Shown here piece after piece: positions 1 through 8,487 of a stretch of DNA of 37,084 nt. The stretch's first letter is position 1. Each line of letters opens with the position of its first letter. The stretch is from Negativicutes bacterium (GTDB lineage Bacteria > Bacillota_C > Negativicutes > Sporomusales_B > JARLHX01): assembly GCA_031292035.1 (NCBI GenBank), contig JARLHX010000364.1, positions 1-37,084 of the forward strand, given 5' to 3'. A model generated the notes under the pieces. The model was not told the DNA's origin. It did no database searches and saw only the letters and a list, made by a program, of their open reading frames with translations. The position numbers and the translations under genes are program-made.

Positions 1-2
1 TC

Positions 3-692
3 GTCGATATCATCCGCAATATCGCCGAACAGACCAATATGCTGGCCCTCAATGCAACCATCGAAGCGGCCGGTGCCGGTGTAGCCGGCAAGGGGTTCGC
101 CGTGGTGGCCGGGGAAGTAAAGGAACTATCCAAACGGACGGCAGAAGAAGCCGCGCGGATTGCACGGCAAATCGAAGATATGCAAAGTGATATGGGTGAA
201 GCGGTAGCGGTGGTCGGCAAGATCAGCGGGGTTATTGCCGAGTCTATGGACATCACCCAGGCCATCGCAGCGGCTGTCAGCGAGCAAGCCCAAACCGCAG
301 ATCCAGGGGACAATATTACGCCAGGGACCGCCAGGGCGACGACCATCAGTAAAGAAGTCGCCGCCATCGCCGAGAAGGCCGGACGGGTTTCGAAAAATGC
401 CGTGCAAGCGGCCAGCGGGGTGGAGGCTTTGCATCATACCACCGCCGAAATTTCGCAGAAGGCGGGAGAGGTTGCGCGCAGTACGGATGAAATGGAATCG
501 GTGATGAATAATATTTCCCAGGCTACCCAGGAAATCGCGCGCGGGACTCAGGACATTTCGCAAAGCATGCAAGAAGCCGAGAAGGCGACTAATGATACGG
601 CAGCTAAAGCTTCAAGCGTAAGTGAGTGTGCTCATGATGTGGGCGAACTGGCCAATCGTCTGGAAGTGCTGGTGGGGAAATTCAAAGTATAG
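3..692 (+). CDS. Methyl-accepting chemotaxis protein, C-terminal signalling part (5' truncated)
   Basis: Only the cytoplasmic signalling domain of a chemoreceptor is in the window; the open frame runs in from the left edge, so the sensor, membrane and HAMP parts lie upstream. The hairpin-tip signature is near the start ([12 protein letters not shown], then [15 protein letters not shown]), followed by a long Ala/Ser/Glu-rich coiled coil ending in LVGKFKV. There is no C-terminal NWETF-type CheR tether. Residues around [13 protein letters not shown] (about positions 285-330) are unusually Pro/Gly-rich for a coiled coil. The hybrid CheA starts 27 bases after the stop, so receptor and kinase are probably co-transcribed. 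Its role is to modulate CheA; the ligand is unknown. Family assignment is secure. Confidence 0.93.
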   Translation, partial: VDIIRNIAEQTNMLALNATIEAAGAGVAGKGFAVVAGEVKELSKRTAEEAARIARQIEDMQSDMGEAVAVVGKISGVIAESMDITQAIAAAVSEQAQTADPGDNITPGTARATTISKEVAAIAEKAGRVSKNAVQAASGVEALHHTTAEISQKAGEVARSTDEMESVMNNISQATQEIARGTQDISQSMQEAEKATNDTAAKASSVSECAHDVGELANRLEVLVGKFKV

Positions 693-719
693 ACCCAATT
701 TGTGCGGTAGGTGATCGGC

Positions 720-3434
720 TTGGGAAATGACAATGACCTGTTAATCGAATTCGTTCTAGAAGCTGAGGCGCACACTGCGGCAATGGAGGCCGGTCTCTTA
801 CGCATGGAAGAGGGCGAAAGTGACGATGATACGATTAACGGTATTTTTCGCGCCGCTCACAGCATCAAAGGGACGGCCAGCTTTTTTGGACTGAGCAAGA
901 TTGTAGAATTATCGCATAGTATCGAAACCCTGTTTGGCGAGTTTCGAGAACACCGCCTGGAAGCCAGCCCGGAAATGATTGACATTCTTTTGTCGGCTTC
1001 CGACATGTTGAAGGGGCTTATAAGAAATCCAGGCGATAGTGAAAACCAGGATATTACTGAGCATGTGGCCGCCATCAAGCGCTTTTTAAATGACTCGCAG
1101 CAGCAGCCAGCAGCTCAGCCGGCCACTTCTGCCGGTGCGCTTTCGGCCTGGGACCTGTGGAACCAGCTTACCAGTGCGGACGAGCCGGCTGAAGAAGCAC
1201 CGTCTCCGGTTGCTCCCGAATGTTTCGCCAATAAGCCGGAGCAGAGTGCGCCAAAGGATGGCGAAGTGGTAATGTCTGTTGGGCACCAGCCGGAGCGCGA
1301 GAGTAAGTTCCGTGAAGTGCTCATGGAAGACAGCGTGAGGGTGAATGTCGGCTTATTGAACGACTTGCTCAATTTGGCCGGTGAAATGGTGCTCAGGCGC
1401 AATCAATTGCTGCGAGTTGCCCAAGACGGCGACAAACAGTCCCTGCCGATGGAAGTGATCGCCAATGGAATTGATGAACTGACGACCAACCTACAGAAAA
1501 AGGTCATGAAAACCAGAATGCAGCCCATTGCCAACGTGTTTAACAAGTTTCCCCGCATTGTCAGAGATCTTTCTCGAAAAGTGGGCAAAGAAGTCGATTT
1601 GGAAATGCAGGGGATGAGTGTCGAGCTGGATCGCTCGTTAATCGAGGCGCTGGTTGATCCTATGACCCATTTAGTGCGCAATGCCTTGGATCACGGCATC
1701 GAAACACCGGAGATCCGGGTGATGAACAATAAACCGCTGGCAGGGTCTTTGGTCCTGCGCGCCTATCACGAGGGCGGGCGGGTGATCGTAGATGTTTGTG
1801 ATGATGGCGCTGGCATTGATTTGGAAAAGGTGAAGGCCAAAGCGCTGCAAAAAGGCCTTGTTGCTGAAAAAGACATTGCTGTCATGCGTGAAGCCGATAT
1901 TCTGAGCCTCATTTTGAGCCCCGGCTTTTCGACGGCAGATCGGGTGACTGATCTATCCGGCCGCGGTGTTGGCATGGATGTAGTAAAGACCAATATCGAA
2001 AAATTGGGCGGTAAAATCGAGATTTTTTCCGACAGCGGGGCCGGAACCACCTTTCGCTTGATTGTGCCGTTGACCCTGGCGATTATTTCCTCTTTAATTG
2101 TTATTGTGGACGATCAGGCTTTTGCCATCCCGCAGGCCAATGTTCGCGAACTTTTGCTTATCCAACCAGGCGGAGCCAGTGAAAAGCGCATTGAAATGGT
2201 GCAGGGGCGTCCGGTGCTGCGCCTTCGCGGCAGGTTGCTCCCGCTGATCATATTGGGAGAAATGCTCAATCCGGAAAGCACACCGGGGATGAAGGCGCCC
2301 TCTGCTCCTATCGCCGATCAACTTCTGCGGGTTTTGATCGTAAAGGCCGGCAACCTGGCCTATGGGCTGGTAGTCGATTCTGTTTATGATACTGAAGAAA
2401 TATTGGTCAAGCCGCTTTCACCTGTTCTCGGCAGTTGTGGTCTCTATTCCGGAGTGACTGTTCTTGGGGATGGCAGCATTGCGATGATTTTGGATACCGA
2501 GAGCATTCGGCGTAGGGCGGGGCTTTTGCACGAGGAGGATGTTTCCCAGGCGATAGAGGTTCAGGGGACGAAAAACATCGACCAAGAAAAGCAATACATG
2601 TTGCTGTTTAGATCTTCGGGTGGTGAAATGCTCGGCTTGGATCTGGCGATGGTGTCAAGGGTGGAAGAGGTGGATTTGTCGCGGCTGCAAAAGATCGGCG
2701 CTAAATATTATATTTCCTTCCAGGGCCAGACAACCAGAGTGATCCGGCCGGAGCACCATTTGCCGCTTGCCCGCAGGAAAAATACTCTATCGAAGGTCTA
2801 TATCATCATTCCTAAGTTAGTGAAATATCCGATCGGGATTATTGCCGAAGAAATTCATGATGCAATATACACCACAGTGGTATTGGACCAAGGCGGGGTC
2901 GCAGGCAAAGGGATACTGGGATCAGCGCTGATCGATGGCACCGTGGTCACCCTGCTGAATATGCACGAACTATTTGCCGAAGCGGCGCCCGAATACTATA
3001 CCCGATTATCTGCGCGGAAAAAAACCGGCGGTGAAACGCCTGCCGGCAGCACCCCGGAAAATAGTAGGGTTACGATATTGCTTGTTGAAGATATGCCGTT
3101 TTTTCTGAAAGTTGTTAAGAGCTATTTGGAAAGTGACGGGTATTTCGTTATTACTGCTGAAAATGGGCGCGAAGCGCTCGAAATACTGACGCGACAGATG
3201 GTGGATGTTGTAGTAAGCGATATCGAAATGCCCCTGATGACCGGCATTGAACTGGTGCGTGCCATCCGGGCCAGTGATACCTTGCGCCATTTGCCGGTGA
3301 TCGCCCTTACCTCGCTAACAGGAGAGGTCAATAAGGAAAAAGGGTTGCGGGCAGGGTTCGATCTTTACGAGTATAAACTTCATCGGACGCGTCTGCTCGA
3401 AAGCGTTAGCGAAGTCTTGCACAAACGGGCATAA
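720..3434 (+). CDS. cheA: Hybrid chemotaxis histidine kinase CheA with C-terminal receiver
   Basis: This is a multidomain CheA of about 904 residues. An N-terminal Hpt domain carries the phospho-accepting His in AAHSIKGTA (about residue 47). After a low-complexity linker with no recognisable P2 domain come the dimerisation helix (LLNDLLNLAGEMV), the ATPase domain (N box LVRNALDHGIE, G1 CDDGAGID, G2 GRGVGMDVV), a CheW-like domain (FAIPQANVRELL), a second more divergent CheW-like stretch (about residues 620-740), and a receiver (LLVEDMPFF, phospho-Asp in VVSDIEMP, Thr in IALTS). I prefer the TTG at 720, five bases after AGGTGA, over the GTG at 711, which lacks a spaced Shine-Dalgarno. The receiver's conserved Lys is in YEYKLHR, without the usual following Pro. 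Kinase and receiver in one chain suggest a phosphate sink or feedback design. Confidence 0.93.
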   Translation: MGNDNDLLIEFVLEAEAHTAAMEAGLLRMEEGESDDDTINGIFRAAHSIKGTASFFGLSKIVELSHSIETLFGEFREHRLEASPEMIDILLSASDMLKGLIRNPGDSENQDITEHVAAIKRFLNDSQQQPAAQPATSAGALSAWDLWNQLTSADEPAEEAPSPVAPECFANKPEQSAPKDGEVVMSVGHQPERESKFREVLMEDSVRVNVGLLNDLLNLAGEMVLRRNQLLRVAQDGDKQSLPMEVIANGIDELTTNLQKKVMKTRMQPIANVFNKFPRIVRDLSRKVGKEVDLEMQGMSVELDRSLIEALVDPMTHLVRNALDHGIETPEIRVMNNKPLAGSLVLRAYHEGGRVIVDVCDDGAGIDLEKVKAKALQKGLVAEKDIAVMREADILSLILSPGFSTADRVTDLSGRGVGMDVVKTNIEKLGGKIEIFSDSGAGTTFRLIVPLTLAIISSLIVIVDDQAFAIPQANVRELLLIQPGGASEKRIEMVQGRPVLRLRGRLLPLIILGEMLNPESTPGMKAPSAPIADQLLRVLIVKAGNLAYGLVVDSVYDTEEILVKPLSPVLGSCGLYSGVTVLGDGSIAMILDTESIRRRAGLLHEEDVSQAIEVQGTKNIDQEKQYMLLFRSSGGEMLGLDLAMVSRVEEVDLSRLQKIGAKYYISFQGQTTRVIRPEHHLPLARRKNTLSKVYIIIPKLVKYPIGIIAEEIHDAIYTTVVLDQGGVAGKGILGSALIDGTVVTLLNMHELFAEAAPEYYTRLSARKKTGGETPAGSTPENSRVTILLVEDMPFFLKVVKSYLESDGYFVITAENGREALEILTRQMVDVVVSDIEMPLMTGIELVRAIRASDTLRHLPVIALTSLTGEVNKEKGLRAGFDLYEYKLHRTRLLESVSEVLHKRA

Positions 3435-3458
3435 TCGAGCACGGAGGCGAAGATTAGA

Positions 3459-4694
3459 TTGGCACGGATACTGGTTGTAGATGACTCCCTTGTGGCCCGG
3501 AAGGCCTTGGGAAAAATTCTGATAGAGCTTGGACATACCGTGGTTGGCGAGGCGGCCGATGGCGCGCAGGCCCTAAGTGAATACAGCCAACTCAGGCCTG
3601 ATGTCGTGACCATGGATTTGATGATGCAGGGTATCGGCGGGGCCGAGGCCACAGCCAGAATCGTCGCCGCCTTTCCCGAGGCCAGGATCATCGTGGTCAG
3701 CGCCCTGGAGGGGCGGGAGATTGTTCTGGACGCGCTGGAGCATGGCGCCAGGCACTTCATCATCAAACCGGTAACTGCCGAAAAGGTTGCGGCTGTTCTG
3801 CACAACGTTCTTCACCAAAATCTCGATCAGCGAAAATATGCGGAGATTGTGCGGAGATTAAAAGAGTCTGACGACTTGTCGGGAGAAATCAAACGGAGCT
3901 TAGCGGAAGGGGACGAGAATCGGGTGGCACGTATTCTTATTGTGGATGACTCCTCAGTGGCACGGAAAAGCTTGCGGGGCATTGTGACATCGCTTGGGCA
4001 CTCAGTGGTAGCTGAAGCCGAGAACGGATCGCAAGCTTTTGTGGAATACATTAAACACAAACCGGATGTTGTGACAATGGATTTGACGATGCAAGGGATG
4101 AGTGGGGCTGAAGCCACGTCGAAAATCATTTCCACCTTCCCCGAAGCCCGGATCATAGTGATCAGCGCAATTGAGGAGCGTCGGGTGGTTATCGACGCAT
4201 TGGAACGGGGCGCCAGACATTTTATCATCAAGCCGATTACCCAGGAAAAAGTCGCGTCGATAGTAAATAATGTCCTCCAACAAAATTTTGATCATCAAAA
4301 ACATATGGAACTGGTCTGGAAATTAAAGGGGGCAGATGATCCGGATTCCCTGATAAGGGGTAACACAGAATATATGCCTCCCTATCAAATTTGCCTGGAT
4401 AATAAATTGATCCTGGTAAATATAAACCCTACCCTTTCCTTAACCAGCTGTCAGTCGCTGATCATCGAGCTTGAGGAATATTTAACCGGAGCGCCAAGGG
4501 TGCTGTTTGATTTTGGGACTACAGCGCGGTTGGATGGACTTGTTCTGGCCGAAATTGATAAACTGATCACAAATATTGAGAATAACTCAGGCATGGTAAA
4601 AACGGTTTCCCGCAGTCAAGCTTTCATCGATTTGATTACTCTGGAAGGGAAAACTCCCTCGTTAGCGGCTGGAATCCGCTATTTTCCAAGTTGA
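3459..4694 (+). CDS. Tandem double response-regulator receiver protein with STAS-like C-terminus
   Basis: Two CheY-like receivers lie head to tail, at residues 1-155 and 156-310, each beginning (M/V)ARIL(V/I)VDDS and each with phospho-Asp in VVTMDL and Lys in HFIIKP. They are close copies, so one arose by internal duplication. Both read MDLxMQG where CheY proteins usually have MPx. The last ~105 residues contain VLFDFGTTARLDG and a following helix/strand pattern resembling a STAS fold, but without the phosphorylatable Ser; this part is inference. The start is TTG with GGAGGCGA about ten bases upstream. It lies 24 bases after cheA and is followed by a terminator, so it closes the chemosensory operon and is a likely phosphorylation target of that CheA. 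Confidence 0.85.
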   Translation: MARILVVDDSLVARKALGKILIELGHTVVGEAADGAQALSEYSQLRPDVVTMDLMMQGIGGAEATARIVAAFPEARIIVVSALEGREIVLDALEHGARHFIIKPVTAEKVAAVLHNVLHQNLDQRKYAEIVRRLKESDDLSGEIKRSLAEGDENRVARILIVDDSSVARKSLRGIVTSLGHSVVAEAENGSQAFVEYIKHKPDVVTMDLTMQGMSGAEATSKIISTFPEARIIVISAIEERRVVIDALERGARHFIIKPITQEKVASIVNNVLQQNFDHQKHMELVWKLKGADDPDSLIRGNTEYMPPYQICLDNKLILVNINPTLSLTSCQSLIIELEEYLTGAPRVLFDFGTTARLDGLVLAEIDKLITNIENNSGMVKTVSRSQAFIDLITLEGKTPSLAAGIRYFPS

Positions 4695-4731
4695 GGACAA
4701 CGGAGAACTGTATGATTGGAAATGGCAAATA

Positions 4732-4770
4732 AATGGCCTGAACCCTCAGAGCGAGGGCTCAGGCCATTTT
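4732..4770. terminator. Bidirectional intrinsic terminator
   Basis: AATGGCCTGA and CCCTC pair with GAGGG and TCAGGCCATT around an AGAGC loop, with one A/C mismatch. T-rich flanks occur on both sides, so it can end both the double-receiver gene (+) and prfC (-). Confidence 0.8.
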
Positions 4771-4836
4771 GATTCGGTGGAATTTAGATGCTGTTCGAAA
4801 GAGCAAATATCATTCTCCGACCCTGTTTTGTGGTGT

Positions 4837-6450
4837 TTAGGAAGACGGTTTTGCACTTCCCGGGCCGTTCGCCGGCACAGCAAGGAACTCGACGCCGGGG
4901 TTGTGTTCCCGAACCCAGTTCAGCTGCCATTCAGTCGGTATCAGCACAAGCGGGCGGCCTTTGGTATCTTCGAGCAGCATTCCGTTGTCCATGCTTTTGA
5001 GGGCTTTGGGGTTGAGGCCTGGCCCTGCTACCCAGCGGGCGAGGCCGTATGGCAACGAATGCATGAGAATATCGACACCGTATTCCTGCTTGAGACGGTA
5101 TTGCAGCACTTCGAACTGCAGGCTGCCGACAACACCTACCACAAACGATTCGATGGTATCAGGCTGGCGGAAAACCTGGACAGCCCCCTCTTGGGTCAAC
5201 TGGGTCATGCCTTTGACAAACTGTTTGCGTTTCATGGTGTCTTTGGCTTGCACCCGGGCGAACTGCTCGGGGGGGAAGACGGGAAAATCCTCGAACCGTA
5301 TTTCGTGGCCCGGTTGGCACAGGGTATCGCCAATTGCGAAGATGCCTGGGTCGAAGAGACCGATAATGTCGCCGGGATAAGCTTCTTCGACAAGGGTCCG
5401 TTCCTGGGCCAAAAACTGTTGAGGCTGGCTCAGTTTTACCTGCTTGCCTGACTGGACGTGATGCACATTCATGCCTCGCTCAAATTTGCCGGAACAGATG
5501 CGGATAAAGGCGATGCGATCACGGTGGGCGGGGTTCATATTGGCCTGAATTTTAAAGACAAAGGCCGAGAATACCTCGCTGTCGGGGCTGACAGGCCCGT
5601 TCGAGGAGATATGCGGGGCCGGCGGAGGAGCCATGCGGAGGAATTCTTCGAGGAAAGGCTGAACGCCGAAGTTGGTCATGGCACTGCCGAAGAACATCGG
5701 TGTCAGTTCCCCCTGGGCGACTTTGTCGTATTCAAATTGGTCACCAGCCATATCGAGGAGGGCGATGTCATCACAGAGGGCCTGATGGACATCCTCGCCC
5801 AGCAGTTGCCGGAAAACCGGGTCATGTACACTGCCGGTCGTCGAGGACAGGGCACGCTGGCCGTGAGACTCGTCTTTCGCAAAGAGTTCCACCTGAGCCA
5901 GCTGGCGGTTGTAGACACCTTTATAGCTCCCATCGACGCCAACAGGCCAATTCATGGGATAGGCCCGGATGCCGAGGACTTTTTCGATCTCTTCCATCAG
6001 CTCGAAAGGGTTGCGGCCGAAACGGTCCAGCTTGTTTACAAAGGTAAATATCGGGATGTGCCTCTCTTTGCAAACCCGGAAAAGCTTTTTTGTTTGTTCT
6101 TCCACCCCTTTGGCCACATCGATGATCATGACGGCGCTGTCGGCGGCGATCAGCGTCCGGTAAGTGTCTTCGCTGAAGTCTTGGTGACCGGGGGTATCGA
6201 GGATGTTGATGCGATATCCCTGGTAGTCGAATTGAAGTACGCTGGAGGTTACCGAGATGCCCCGCTGTTTTTCAATTTCCATCCAGTCAGACACGGCGTG
6301 TTTTTGGGTTTTGCGGGCCTTTACCGACCCGGCTAAATGAATGGCGCCTCCATAGAGAAGGAGTTTTTCTGTCAGTGTCGTTTTGCCGGCGTCCGGGTGG
6401 GATATGATGGCGAAGGTGCGGCGCGGGTTGGTCTGGATCAATTCTTCCAT
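4837..6450 (-). CDS. prfC: Peptide chain release factor 3 (RF3)
   Basis: RF3 is a translational GTPase that recycles RF1/RF2 from the ribosome after peptide release. The 537-residue product matches the usual length (~530). The N-terminus has the G1 loop (SHPDAGKTTLTEK), switch I (RGISVTSS), G3 (DTPGHQDF) and G4 (NKLDR), then the RF3-type domains 2 and 3 with QFEVLQYRL near the C-terminus. The open frame extends 35 codons further upstream, but the ATG at 6450 has GGAGGA five bases before it and begins the family-typical MEELIQTNPRRTFAIISHPDAGK region. It stands alone, with its own promoter and a terminator shared with the convergent operon. Confidence 0.97.
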   Translation of the reverse strand: MEELIQTNPRRTFAIISHPDAGKTTLTEKLLLYGGAIHLAGSVKARKTQKHAVSDWMEIEKQRGISVTSSVLQFDYQGYRINILDTPGHQDFSEDTYRTLIAADSAVMIIDVAKGVEEQTKKLFRVCKERHIPIFTFVNKLDRFGRNPFELMEEIEKVLGIRAYPMNWPVGVDGSYKGVYNRQLAQVELFAKDESHGQRALSSTTGSVHDPVFRQLLGEDVHQALCDDIALLDMAGDQFEYDKVAQGELTPMFFGSAMTNFGVQPFLEEFLRMAPPPAPHISSNGPVSPDSEVFSAFVFKIQANMNPAHRDRIAFIRICSGKFERGMNVHHVQSGKQVKLSQPQQFLAQERTLVEEAYPGDIIGLFDPGIFAIGDTLCQPGHEIRFEDFPVFPPEQFARVQAKDTMKRKQFVKGMTQLTQEGAVQVFRQPDTIESFVVGVVGSLQFEVLQYRLKQEYGVDILMHSLPYGLARWVAGPGLNPKALKSMDNGMLLEDTKGRPLVLIPTEWQLNWVREHNPGVEFLAVPANGPGSAKPSS

Positions 6451-6526
6451 TTTTCCTCCGATTATTTGCAGCAGAGTAAATCTCTGCGCTGCTAGTTGGC
6501 GTATTTTATTCGAGTGTACCTGAAAA

Positions 6527-6555
6527 ATTATACCCGTTTTTGACGGTAACCGCAA
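6527..6555 (-). promoter_or_regulatory. Sigma-70-type promoter for prfC
   Basis: On the minus strand: -35 TTGCGG (6550-6555), a 17-base spacer, -10 TATAAT (6527-6532). The predicted leader to the prfC ATG is about 70 bases. Confidence 0.65.
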
Positions 6556-6598
6556 GTTTCGGCTGTATTCAGGTCAGAATGGATTGCGTCATCAGGGG

Positions 6599-6635
6599 AA
6601 AAAGCAAGAAGTCTCTGGTGGAGACTTCTTGCTTT
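6599..6635 (-). terminator. Intrinsic terminator of the MFS transporter gene
   Basis: A perfect 15-bp stem (6601-6615 with 6621-6635, loop TGGTG) runs into five T's on the minus strand. It lies about 100 bases past the MFS stop and upstream of the prfC promoter. Confidence 0.85.
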
Positions 6636-6734
6636 GTGCCTATAAGTGGGAATTGATCTTAATGCAGCAACTGCTATTGCTGGATGATACTTGATATTTC
6701 GGAGGCTGTAAGGGACCGACAAGGGGAGGAAGAA

Positions 6735-8060
6735 TTAGGCGCTTGCAGATTCTTTGCCGCCAGTGACCGGCTTGACTCCGGCGGTAATCTTCGGCAGCAT
6801 CATGGTGAGAACGGCGCCAAGCAGCATGGTACCGACCAGACCATAAATGCCAACCTTCATGTTTCCGGTCATCATTGTTGCCCAGCCGACAAAAGTCGGA
6901 CCGATGATTCCGCCTAGATTGCCGATCCCGTTAATAATACCCCGCGCTCCTCCCGAGACACCAGGGGCGAATAGCAGGGAAGGCATCGACCAAAAGGTAC
7001 TCTGGATCGATTTTGTAAAAAATCCGGTGACAACCAGCAACCCATAAGAAAGCCAAATGTACCCGGAAAGGAGGGTGGCGATAGTAAAAAAGGCGGAAAA
7101 GCCCACAAGGGACAGGGCGGTGTATATGCGGCGATTGCCGGATTTGTCCGACAAGGCGCCAAACAGATACAGGCCGCCAAGGGCCGCGACAAAGGGGAGG
7201 GAAGATAGCCAGCCAACATTGGTCAAGCTCAGTTTGGTCAAATCTTTCAGCAGGGTAGGCAGCCAAATGGTATAGCCGTATTGGCCTGTGGCCTGACATA
7301 CATAAATGAGGGCCATCATCCAAAGATACTTATTGGTAAGCAGCTCTTTATAAGAACCGCCAGTATTGCCGACCTTCTCTTTAAACAAGGCTTCCCGCTC
7401 AGCCTTCTCGGCTGCAATGGTTGTAACCAGATACTCTTTTTCTTCTTTAGAAATCCATTTGGCGTCTTCCGGTTTATCACTGATAAGCGGTAGCCAAATG
7501 GCTATTAGGGCCAAAGACAGTACACCCTCCATGTAAAACAGCCAGCGCCAGTCATAGGCGGAGATGATCCAGCCGGATATGGGGTTGGTAATAACGGCGG
7601 AAAGCGGCAAACTCATCAAAAATAGGGCGTTGGCGCGGCCGATTTCTTTTGAGGGAAACCACTTCGCAATAATCACAAGAATGGCCGGATATACACCACC
7701 CTCAGCCACTCCCAGCAAAAACCTCATTGTCAGCAGTTGCCAGTCATTTTGCACAAAGCCGGTCAAACCAGAGATGATACCCCAGGCGATGATGGTCCAG
7801 AGAATAAATTTTTTGGCGCTGCCGTGCTCGGCAATATGGCCGCCTGGTGCTTGCAGCACCATATAACCTAGAAAGAAAATACCTGCCGACAAACCGGATA
7901 CTGTCAGTGATAGACCCAATGCTTCGTTCATGCCTCCGGCCATCGCAAAGCTGATGTTCATTCTGTCCATATAGGCGATGATATAAACAATAATTGTTGG
8001 CGGGATGATTCGAAGCCACCGCGCGTTGGGGATTTTCTGAGTAGCCATTTCCATCGTCAT
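6735..8060 (-). CDS. MFS transporter, anion:cation symporter (ACS) type
   Basis: A 441-residue, 12-helix major facilitator. The first helix ends in YMDRMNISFA, the hallmark of the ACS family that imports organic acids such as hexuronates, phthalate, tartrate and other carboxylates. Helix 4-5 contains RFLLGVAEGGVYPA and KWFPSKEIGRANALF, also ACS-like, and a charged cytoplasmic loop sits at about residues 205-240. The ATG at 8060 follows GGGAGGTG at five bases. It is divergent from the sigma-54 activator, so it may belong to the same organic-acid regulon. I found no -24/-12 element in front of it. The substrate cannot be named from sequence. Confidence 0.9.
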   Translation of the reverse strand: MTMEMATQKIPNARWLRIIPPTIIVYIIAYMDRMNISFAMAGGMNEALGLSLTVSGLSAGIFFLGYMVLQAPGGHIAEHGSAKKFILWTIIAWGIISGLTGFVQNDWQLLTMRFLLGVAEGGVYPAILVIIAKWFPSKEIGRANALFLMSLPLSAVITNPISGWIISAYDWRWLFYMEGVLSLALIAIWLPLISDKPEDAKWISKEEKEYLVTTIAAEKAEREALFKEKVGNTGGSYKELLTNKYLWMMALIYVCQATGQYGYTIWLPTLLKDLTKLSLTNVGWLSSLPFVAALGGLYLFGALSDKSGNRRIYTALSLVGFSAFFTIATLLSGYIWLSYGLLVVTGFFTKSIQSTFWSMPSLLFAPGVSGGARGIINGIGNLGGIIGPTFVGWATMMTGNMKVGIYGLVGTMLLGAVLTMMLPKITAGVKPVTGGKESASA

Positions 8061-8487
8061 AAAACACCTCCCGTTTTTTACGAACCCTCTCGGTGTTTGC
8101 CGAGTAACCGAATGTTGGAATCCTTCCTTCCCAATTTATTTGCACTGCCGTCAGACTGTTTGCAGGTCTGCCTGGCGACTGTTTTTCCTTAGCGGCACCA
8201 GCAACTGAGCTGTTATCAACGCGATTTTCTTGGATAGTTATGCCGAAATGTTGTCATGTGATATGATGACTTTGTGTATATATTCTCAATATTACGAAAA
8301 TATCCTGCGTGATTTTTCCAAATGCTTAACTTGTTTTCAGATAAATCCGAAAGGGGGTCGATTATTAAAGATTTTGCCATAACAAAAGGGGAGATGAATG
8401 GATGCCCAGAATTAAGAAGGTGAGAAACATGTCTAATGGATATCGGCTATCAGAGCGAACAGTCGGTAGGGTATGGAGGACAAAAAT
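8061..8487. promoter_or_regulatory. Divergent intergenic region with palindrome (8253-8270)
   Basis: This 427-base gap separates the MFS gene (-) from the sigma-54 activator (+). It is AT-rich in the middle and holds an inverted repeat GTCAT-N8-ATGAC at 8253-8270, a candidate operator. I see no convincing -24/-12 or -35/-10 pair on either strand, and no RNA gene. Confidence 0.4.

Noticed and set aside
5458..6336. A 292-codon plus-strand frame opposite prfC
   Set aside because: It lies wholly antisense to the conserved RF3 gene and shows no family features.
8061..8300. Search for a -24/-12 promoter in front of the MFS gene
   Set aside because: No GG-N10-GC element with acceptable flanks was found on the minus strand.
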